From contig CAMCNM010000038.1 in the NCBI GenBank assembly GCA_945876015.1, positions 1 through 11,082 of the forward strand: a stretch of 11,082 nt of DNA. Reading direction: 5' to 3'. This document shows, one piece after another, positions 5,626-11,082 of the stretch (its first letter is position 1; the number at the start of each line of letters is the position of its first letter). The stretch is from Gemmatimonas phototrophica (GTDB lineage: Bacteria > Gemmatimonadota > Gemmatimonadetes > Longimicrobiales > Gaopeijiaceae). The position numbers and the translations under genes were made by a program. A model generated the notes under the pieces. The model saw nothing but the letters and a program-made list of their open reading frames with translations, was not told the DNA's origin and did no database searches.

Positions 5626-6420
5626 GTGAGCGAGTCTCCAAGCCTCCCGGGTCTTCGCTGGGTAGACGCGGGGAATGCGGGTCCCTTCACACTCGAAGGG
5701 ACCCGCAGTTACATCGTGGGTCGGCTCCACGCGGCCGTGATCGATCCGGGTCCCCCGCTCGAAGCGCACGTGGACGCTCTCGCGTCCGCGGTGTCCGACG
5801 CGAAAACCGTCGTCATCCTGCTGACCCACGGTCACGGCGATCACGCGGGTGCCGCGGCGGCGCTTTCCGCGCGCCTGGAGGCGCCCGTCCTGGGCGCATG
5901 GGCGAGTGGATCGGGCGAGGCGGAGCCCGGCGTCTCGGGTCCTTCGGGCGGCGTTCCGTTCCGGGCCCTCGACGATGGGGAATCGGTGGGCACGGACGCG
6001 GGCGCGCTGATCGCCGCCCGGACACCCGGGCACGCCCGCGATCACCTCGTCTACCATTGGCCAGAGCAGCAGGCCGCGTTCGTCGGTGATCTGCTGCTCG
6101 GCTCCGGTGAGACCACCTGGGTCGGTGCCTATCCCGGATGCGTCGCCGACTATCTCGAGTCGCTCGATCGGGTCGGGAGCCTGGGCGCGGGGATCCTTCT
6201 GCCCACCCACGGTCCCGCGATCCACGATCCCGCCGAGCGGATCGAGCGCTACCGCGCGCACCGGCTTGGGCGTATCGCGGAGGTCGCGCGCGCGCTGGCC
6301 GCGCATCCCGGGGCGACGGTGGACGAGCTGATGCGCGTTGTATACGGCCCAGTCCCGACGGGCGTCGGCCCCGCCGCTCGCGCCAGCCTGGCTGCGCTAG
6401 TCGAGCACGTGAGGGGCTGA
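5626..6420 (+). CDS. LACTB2-like metallo-beta-lactamase-fold hydrolase
   Basis: A 264-residue MBL-fold protein. The metal site is complete: THGHGDHAG at residues 67-75 (His68, His70, Asp72, His73), TPGHARDH at 133-140 (His136), FVGDLLLG around Asp155, and LLPTHGP with His195. The segment after that, ERIERYRAHRLGRIAEVARAL and a DELMRVVYG stretch, matches the C-terminal winged-helix-like tail of LACTB2/glyoxalase-II-like proteins, human LACTB2 being an endoribonuclease. Whether this protein acts on RNA, a thioester or another ester is not decidable. It starts with GTG at 5626, without a good Shine-Dalgarno sequence, 22 bases after the GAF gene; coupling is likely. The family call is strong and the substrate call is open. 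Confidence 0.85.
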   Translation: MSESPSLPGLRWVDAGNAGPFTLEGTRSYIVGRLHAAVIDPGPPLEAHVDALASAVSDAKTVVILLTHGHGDHAGAAAALSARLEAPVLGAWASGSGEAEPGVSGPSGGVPFRALDDGESVGTDAGALIAARTPGHARDHLVYHWPEQQAAFVGDLLLGSGETTWVGAYPGCVADYLESLDRVGSLGAGILLPTHGPAIHDPAERIERYRAHRLGRIAEVARALAAHPGATVDELMRVVYGPVPTGVGPAARASLAALVEHVRG

Positions 6421-6442
6421 GCCCGGACGCAACTCGGCACGG

Positions 6443-6472
6443 TTGCTGCTCATCCGCGAAGAGTGATATGGT
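6443..6472 (+). promoter_or_regulatory. Candidate extended -10 promoter of the glc operon
   Basis: TTGCTG (6443-6448), an 18-base spacer, then TATGGT (6467-6472) preceded by TG at 6464-6465, forming an extended -10 element. It lies in the 101-base gap after the MBL gene. Transcription would start near 6479, upstream of GTG 6522 but downstream of the alternative ATG 6468, which supports the GTG start for glcD. Confidence 0.5.
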
Positions 6473-6521
6473 CCGGGGCTCGCAGGTCGCAGGCCTGTCA
6501 GCCCCCTCTGGGAGTCGCTTC

Positions 6522-7940
6522 GTGCCGAAAGCTGCGGGTTCCGATGCGCTGCCCCGCGCGCTTATGCGGCAGCTGGTCGATCTGGTGGGAGAGGACGGGC
6601 TCATCACCGACCCCTCCCGCCTCTTCGTCTACGAGTCCGACGCGCTGACGGCGTACCGCTATCCCCCGAGGGCCGTCGTGCTTCCCGCGAATACCGAGCA
6701 GGCGGCGGGCGTGCTGTCCGCCCTCGCGGCCGAGCGCATCCCCTTCGTTCCGCGCGGGGCGGGCACCGGACTCTCGGGAGGCGCGCTCGCGCTCGACCGC
6801 GCCGTGTTGGTCGGCACCTCGCGCATGAACCGCATCCTCGCGCTCGATCCGGCCGGACGGATCGCGCGGGTGCAGGCCGGAGTGGTGAACTCCGATCTCT
6901 CCACCGCCGCACGGAAGCACGGCCTCCACTATGCCCCCGACCCTTCGTCGCAGGCCGCCTGCACGCTCGGCGGCAACATCGCGGAGAATGCGGGCGGACC
7001 GCACTGCCTCAAGTACGGAGTGACGTCACGCTGGGTCACGGGCCTCACGCTCGTGCTGTCCGATGGCCGCGTGACCGAGCTGGGCGGATGGGGCAAGGAT
7101 GTCCCCGGCCTCGATCTGGTGGGCGTGGTGGTGGGATCCGAGGGGTGCTTCGGCCTCGTGACCGAGATCGAGGTTCGCCTCCTGCCGATCCCGGCGTCTG
7201 TCCGCACCCTGCTCGCGGTCTTCGAAGACATGGAGTCGGCGGGCAAAGCGGTCACCGACATCATCGTGTCCGGGCTCCTTCCGGCGGCGCTCGAGATCAT
7301 CGACCAGGAAGTGATCAAGGCGGTCGAGGCGAGCGTCTTCGCATCCGGCCTTCCGACCGACGCGGGGGCGGTGCTGGTGATCGAGTTCGACGGCACCGAG
7401 GCCGGGCTCGACTCCGACGCCGCGCGCGCGGAAGCGAGCTGCCGCACCGCCGGCGCGCGTGAGGTGCGACGCGCGCGCGACGAAGCGGAGAGGGAAGCCC
7501 TCTGGAAGGGACGCAAGAAAGCGTACGGCGCGATGGGGCGAATCGCGCCCGACGTGCTGATCCAGGACGCGACCGTGCCGCGCTCCAAGCTCCCGGGAGT
7601 CTTGCACCGCATCGTCGAGATCGGACGCGAGCACGGCCTCACCCTGGCCAACAGCTTCCACGCCGGCGACGGTAACCTGCACCCCAAGATCCTGTTCGAT
7701 CGGCGCGATGCGGAGCAGGTCGCCCGTGTCGAGCACGCCTCCACCGAGATCATGAGCGCGTGCGTCGCCGCGGGGGGCACGATCACCGGAGAGCACGGCG
7801 TCGGTCTCGACAAGCGCGGCTACATGCATCTCGTCTGCTCCCCCCTCGAGCTCGAGCTGATGGGCAGGGTGAAGGCCGTGTTCGACCCGAGCGGACTGTG
7901 CAACGCGGGGAAGGTCCTGCCGCCGGCGGCCGAGGCATGA
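6522..7940 (+). CDS. glcD: Glycolate oxidase subunit GlcD (FAD-linked oxidase)
   Basis: The 472-residue FAD-binding catalytic subunit of the membrane-associated glycolate oxidase (GlcDEF), which oxidises glycolate to glyoxylate. The FAD_binding_4 (PCMH-type) domain shows PRGAGTGLSGG (residues 77-87) and PDPSSQAACTLGGNIAENAGG (139-159); the C-terminal FAD-oxidase domain shows HAGDGNLHP (380-388) and GEHGVGLDKRGYM (423-435), ending FDPSGLCNAGK. All are standard for GlcD and D-lactate dehydrogenase relatives. GTG 6522 is chosen because GGGAG at 6510-6514 is seven bases upstream; ATG 6468 overlaps the candidate -10 box. The stop overlaps glcE as ATGA. D-lactate or another 2-hydroxy acid is a possible alternative substrate, but the glcE and glcF neighbours favour glycolate. 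Confidence 0.9.
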   Translation: MPKAAGSDALPRALMRQLVDLVGEDGLITDPSRLFVYESDALTAYRYPPRAVVLPANTEQAAGVLSALAAERIPFVPRGAGTGLSGGALALDRAVLVGTSRMNRILALDPAGRIARVQAGVVNSDLSTAARKHGLHYAPDPSSQAACTLGGNIAENAGGPHCLKYGVTSRWVTGLTLVLSDGRVTELGGWGKDVPGLDLVGVVVGSEGCFGLVTEIEVRLLPIPASVRTLLAVFEDMESAGKAVTDIIVSGLLPAALEIIDQEVIKAVEASVFASGLPTDAGAVLVIEFDGTEAGLDSDAARAEASCRTAGAREVRRARDEAEREALWKGRKKAYGAMGRIAPDVLIQDATVPRSKLPGVLHRIVEIGREHGLTLANSFHAGDGNLHPKILFDRRDAEQVARVEHASTEIMSACVAAGGTITGEHGVGLDKRGYMHLVCSPLELELMGRVKAVFDPSGLCNAGKVLPPAAEA

Positions 7941-9283
7941 GCGTCGCCACGCTAGGCCCGGCGGCCGCGCTGCGTGAGATCCTGCCGCGCGAGCGCGTGA
8001 TCGACGGTGAGGCGGCGCGACGCTGGCAGGTCGGATCCGGATCGCCAGCCGCGGTGGCCTTCCCTGCCTCCACCGACGAGGCCGCGGCCGTGCTCGCACG
8101 CGCGAGCGCGGAAGGCTGGCGGGTCGCGCCGGCCGGAGCGGGGACCTGGCTCTGGTCAGGGGGCGCGCCGCAGGACGTCGTGCTCAGCACGGCGCGCATG
8201 ACCCGCGTCGTCGAGTACGAGCCGGCCGACTTGACGATCACGGTCGAGGCGGGAATGACGCACGATTCGTTGGTGGAGATGGTCGGAGCTCGGGGGCAAT
8301 GGCTCCCGCTCGATCCTCCTGGGCGCGACGTCACGGTCGGCGGCGTCGCCGCGACCGGCGCGCTGGGCCCGCTCGCAGCGTCGTGGGGAGGACCGCGCGA
8401 CCTCGCCCTCGGGCTGCGCGCGATCACCGGCGACGGACGGGCGTTCAACGCCGGCGGGCGCGTGGTGAAGAACGTCGCGGGATTCGATCTGGTACGGCTG
8501 CTCGTGGGGAGCAAGGGGACGCTCGCGGTCCTCACCGAGGTTACGATGCGGCTGTTCCCTCTCCCGGAAACCGACCAGACGCTGGTGGCTCGCGGCAGCA
8601 GCCTGGAGGAGCTCGCGGACGCGGCGGTGCGCACGGCCGCCCACCTGGTCACGCCCGCGGCGGTCGAGCTGCTCGAACGCTTCTCTCCTCTGGAAGGAAA
8701 GCGGGAGGCCGTTCTCGCCGTGCGCGTGCTGGGCGGAAAGGAGCGCGTCGCGGCCGAGATCGACATGCTGCGCACCGCGCTCGCCGGCTCCGGTGAGATC
8801 ACCACGCTCGCTGCCCCCGAAGCCACCGCCTTGTGGCGCGAGGTGGGCGACCTGGAGGGGGGAGCGGACCTCGCCCTTCGTCTCGCGATCGCCCCGGCGC
8901 GCCTCGCGGAGCTGGTCGGCCTGGCCCGCGAGGTCGGCCGCATGCGCGACGGCCATGACGAGCTCGCACGCTCGCCCGTCCGGATCGCCGCCCACGCGGG
9001 AACCGGCGCGCTCCGACTGGCCGCGCCCAACCTCCGGCTCGACTCGGGCTGGGACGAACGATGGGCGGAGAGGATCGACGGTCTCCGCCGCACCCTGTCG
9101 TGGCGCGGCGGGACGCTCACGATCTCCCGGGCGCCCGCCACCCTGATGGATCAGCTGCGCCCGAACGACGGACCGACCGTCCAGGAGGAGCTGACGGCGG
9201 GGCTGAAAGCCGTTTTCGACCCCGCAGGCATCCTCTCCGTGGACCGTTTCCTGCTTGGGGTCGGTCCCGGTGCTCGGGGGTAG
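7937..9283 (+). CDS. glcE: Glycolate oxidase subunit GlcE (FAD-binding)
   Basis: A 448-residue FAD-binding subunit of glycolate oxidase, paralogous to the N-terminal half of GlcD and required for the activity of the complex. The flavin domain carries PAGAGTWLWSGG (65-76) and the diagnostic GRVVKNVAGFDLVRLLVGSKG stretch (from about residue 174), followed by TEVTMRLFPLPE. It ends with LKAVFDPAGILS, the usual close of the family. It lacks the HAGDGN and GEHGVG motifs of GlcD, as expected for GlcE. Its ATG overlaps the glcD stop (ATGA) without a clear Shine-Dalgarno sequence, so translation is probably coupled. Length and order are normal; it is separated from the ALDH gene by 33 bases if that gene starts at 9317. 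Confidence 0.9.
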   Translation: MSVATLGPAAALREILPRERVIDGEAARRWQVGSGSPAAVAFPASTDEAAAVLARASAEGWRVAPAGAGTWLWSGGAPQDVVLSTARMTRVVEYEPADLTITVEAGMTHDSLVEMVGARGQWLPLDPPGRDVTVGGVAATGALGPLAASWGGPRDLALGLRAITGDGRAFNAGGRVVKNVAGFDLVRLLVGSKGTLAVLTEVTMRLFPLPETDQTLVARGSSLEELADAAVRTAAHLVTPAAVELLERFSPLEGKREAVLAVRVLGGKERVAAEIDMLRTALAGSGEITTLAAPEATALWREVGDLEGGADLALRLAIAPARLAELVGLAREVGRMRDGHDELARSPVRIAAHAGTGALRLAAPNLRLDSGWDERWAERIDGLRRTLSWRGGTLTISRAPATLMDQLRPNDGPTVQEELTAGLKAVFDPAGILSVDRFLLGVGPGARG

Positions 9284-9316
9284 ATCGGGCGCGGGGGGAC
9301 CTTTCGGAGGGGGGCC

Positions 9317-10993
9317 GTGGACAACGACCGGGAAGGCGGCGCGGGAGTTCGGACGCCGGTGCGGAAGCGCGGAGGCATGGCCATTCCGTGGCGAGGCCCC
9401 GGACACCCCCCTCGGCCCGTCGCGGAAGAGGCTGGGGTGACGGACGGGTACCCATCGGGTGAAATCAGCCGGCCCGGGATCATCGAGGTCCGGCGGCCGT
9501 CCGACGGCTCGCTCCTCGGCGAGGTCCCGCTGTGCTCCCCGTTCGACGTCCTCCAGGCGATCGAGCGCGCCCGGTCGGTGCAGCGGCAATGGATCGCGCT
9601 GACCGCGGAGGAGCGGTTCGGAAAGCTCGCCCGCATCGCCGAGATCGTCGGCGATCACGCAGAGGAGATCGCGGAGTCGATCCAGGCCGAGACCGGCAAG
9701 CCCCGGGTCGAGGCGCTCACCGAAGTCCTCGTCGTGATGGATCTGCTGCGCTACTACGACGAGGTCGCCCCGCGCATCCTCCGTCGGCAGTGGGTGAAGA
9801 CGGGCTGGATGATCGGGAAGTCCGCGTATCTCTACCGCGAGCCCTACGGCGTCGTCGGCGTCATCTGCCCGTGGAACTATCCGTTCATCCTGCCCATGGA
9901 TGTCGTCGCGGCCGCGCTCTATGGCGGAAACGCCGCCGTCGTGAAGCCCTCCGAGTACACGCCCTTCACCGCGCTCAAGATGATCCACCTCTGCCGCAAG
10001 GCGGAGCTGCCCGACGGCCTCGTCCAGGTCGTGCCGGGTGCCTGGAAGGCCGGGGACGCGCTCGCCGGTGGCGGCACGGACAAGGTGGTGTTCATCGGCA
10101 GCTCGCAGACCGGTCGCAAGGTCATGGCGCGAGCGGCGGAATCGCTCACCCCGGTCGCGCTCGAGCTCGGCGGCAAGGACGCCGCCGTCGTCTTCGACGA
10201 CGCCGACCTGGATCGGGCCGCCAACGGGGTCGTCTTCGGTGCCTTCTTCAACGCCGGCCAGACGTGCCTCTCGATCGAGCGTGTGTTCGTGATGGAGAGC
10301 GTGCACGACGAGTTCGTCGCGAAGGTGGTGGCGTTGACCGAGAAGCTGCGCGTCGGAACGGAGGGCGAGTTCGACATCGGACCGATCTCGACCGTCGCCC
10401 AGTTGCGGGTGGTCGAGGATCAGCTCGAGGATGCGCTGTTGCGCGGCGCACGCGTCCTGACCGGGGGCGGCCGTCTCGAGGACGGCTCCAACCTGTTCCT
10501 GCCCACGGTGCTGGTGGACGTGGACGCGTCGATGAAGGTGATGTGGGAGGAGACCTTCGGTCCCATCCTCCCGATCGTCCGGGTCAAGGACGAGGAGGAA
10601 GCGCTCCGCATGGTGAACGTGAATCCGTTCGGTCTCTTCGCGAGCCTCTGGACCGATGACCGCGAGCGCGGCGAGCGGTTCGGCGAGAAGCTCCGCGTGG
10701 GCGGCGTTTCGATCAACGACGTGCTCAGCCACTACGCGATCCCGGGAATCCCGATGGGCGGCGTGGGCGAGAGCGGATTCGGGCGGCGGCGCGGCCTGGG
10801 TGGGCTCGAGGAGCTCACCCGCAGCCGGTCCGTGGTCATCCACCGCACCGGGCTGGCGCGCGAGCTGTGGTGGTTCCCCTACAACAAGAAGGGCGAGAAG
10901 CTCGTGAAGGTGCTCCTGGAGACGAGGCAGGAGACGGGAATCCGCCGTGTCTGGGCCGCATTCCGCAGCTTCTTCCGCAGGCGCTCGCGTTGA
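9317..10993 (+). CDS. Aldehyde dehydrogenase family protein within the glc operon
   Basis: An NAD(P)-dependent aldehyde dehydrogenase that oxidises an aldehyde to the acid. With GTG 9317 it has 558 residues. The motifs are complete: CPWNYPF (184-190, Asn187), VVKPSEYTP, FIGSSQTG, LELGGK with Glu283, NAGQTC with catalytic Cys317 (34 residues on, as expected), EETFGPILP and MGGVGESGFGRR. After the domain come ARELWWFPYNKK and a basic tail ending RSFFRRRSR, resembling the C-terminal tails of ALDH3/ALDH22-like enzymes and possibly membrane-associating. GTG 9317 has GGAGG at 9306-9310 with good spacing, but the first 40 residues are Gly/Pro/Arg-rich and not ALDH-like; GTG 9437 (AAGAGG upstream) would give 518 residues. 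Its place between glcE and glcF suggests an aldehyde that yields glycolate or a related acid, such as glycolaldehyde. The substrate is inferred. Confidence 0.85.
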   Translation: MDNDREGGAGVRTPVRKRGGMAIPWRGPGHPPRPVAEEAGVTDGYPSGEISRPGIIEVRRPSDGSLLGEVPLCSPFDVLQAIERARSVQRQWIALTAEERFGKLARIAEIVGDHAEEIAESIQAETGKPRVEALTEVLVVMDLLRYYDEVAPRILRRQWVKTGWMIGKSAYLYREPYGVVGVICPWNYPFILPMDVVAAALYGGNAAVVKPSEYTPFTALKMIHLCRKAELPDGLVQVVPGAWKAGDALAGGGTDKVVFIGSSQTGRKVMARAAESLTPVALELGGKDAAVVFDDADLDRAANGVVFGAFFNAGQTCLSIERVFVMESVHDEFVAKVVALTEKLRVGTEGEFDIGPISTVAQLRVVEDQLEDALLRGARVLTGGGRLEDGSNLFLPTVLVDVDASMKVMWEETFGPILPIVRVKDEEEALRMVNVNPFGLFASLWTDDRERGERFGEKLRVGGVSINDVLSHYAIPGIPMGGVGESGFGRRRGLGGLEELTRSRSVVIHRTGLARELWWFPYNKKGEKLVKVLLETRQETGIRRVWAAFRSFFRRRSR

Positions 10994-11082
10994 GTCCGTC
11001 CTCCGCGGCGACCTTGGCGGAGGCCGAGGAAGACATCCTCACCTGCGTTCACTGCGGCTTCTGTCTTCCCGTCTGTCCGACC
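10990..11082 (+). CDS. glcF: Glycolate oxidase iron-sulfur subunit GlcF, 3' end outside the window
   Basis: The last 93 bases encode the N-terminus of an Fe-S protein: after about 18 residues comes TCVHCGFCLPVCPT, the first CxxCxxCxxxCP [4Fe-4S] cluster motif, which in this form (ILTCVHCGFCLPVCPT) is characteristic of GlcF, the subunit carrying electrons from GlcDE towards the membrane. The frame starts at TTG 10990, whose bases overlap the TGA of the ALDH gene as TTGA; there is no strong Shine-Dalgarno sequence, so the exact start is uncertain. The rest of the gene, including a second cluster motif and the CCG domains, lies beyond the window. Confidence 0.8.
   Translation, partial: MSPSSAATLAEAEEDILTCVHCGFCLPVCPT

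Noticed and set aside
6138..6521. Upstream extension of the glcD frame into the MBL gene
   Set aside because: It overlaps a well-supported MBL gene in another frame and encodes Arg/Pro/Ala-rich sequence; GTG 6522 with GGGAG is a better start.
8156..10843. A very long open frame (895 codons) on the minus strand opposite glcE and the ALDH gene
   Set aside because: It is antisense to two genes with complete family motifs, and its product is a low-complexity mix rich in His, Arg, Glu, Asp and Val, typical of antisense frames in GC-rich DNA. No family motif was seen.

Overview
The window is GC-rich bacterial chromosome with short intergenic gaps, GTG/TTG as well as ATG starts, and several start/stop overlaps (ATGA, TGATG, TAATG, GTGA). 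Standard stop codons end the intact genes. No rRNA, tRNA, CRISPR array, transposase or phage gene was seen. The gene mix and base composition suggest a free-living, probably environmental bacterium. The phylum cannot be fixed from this sequence alone.

Layout. (1) 2-1685, plus strand: a MOSC-domain protein (5' end cut by the window), a cobalamin-binding-protein-like periplasmic-binding fold without a signal peptide, and a small DUF2164 protein, closely packed as one operon. (2) 1686-1961: non-coding, with a compact set of nested hairpins. (3) 1962-4028: a patch of damaged genes. It holds a secreted SGNH/GDSL-type hydrolase with an in-frame TAA, a RimJ-type GNAT acetyltransferase with an in-frame TGA near its N-terminus, an intact GyrI-like small-molecule-binding protein, and a 32-codon remnant of a PhnB-like VOC protein whose middle is missing. 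(4) 4025-4465: an unrecognised, probably exported protein whose GTG start overlaps the stop of the remnant. (5) 4473-4907, minus strand: a VOC/glyoxalase-like protein. (6) 5133-6420, plus strand: a GAF-domain protein of the free-methionine-(R)-sulfoxide reductase type and a LACTB2-like metallo-beta-lactamase-fold hydrolase, behind a good sigma70-type promoter. (7) 6522-11082, plus strand: glcD, glcE, an aldehyde dehydrogenase and the first 31 codons of glcF, forming a glycolate oxidase operon with its own candidate promoter.

Function. The clearest pathway is region 7. GlcD (FAD), GlcE (FAD-like) and GlcF (Fe-S) together oxidise glycolate, or a related 2-hydroxy acid, to the 2-oxo acid and pass electrons to the respiratory chain. 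The aldehyde dehydrogenase between glcE and glcF could supply the acid from its aldehyde, for example glycolaldehyde to glycolate. Region 6 suggests repair of oxidised methionine. Region 3 looks like accessory genes under relaxed selection, or a place where the assembly carries errors. I did not find a convincing new multi-gene system. The most unusual sequence-level observations are the internal deletion of the VOC gene, the two in-frame stops nearby and the placement of the dehydrogenase inside the glc operon.
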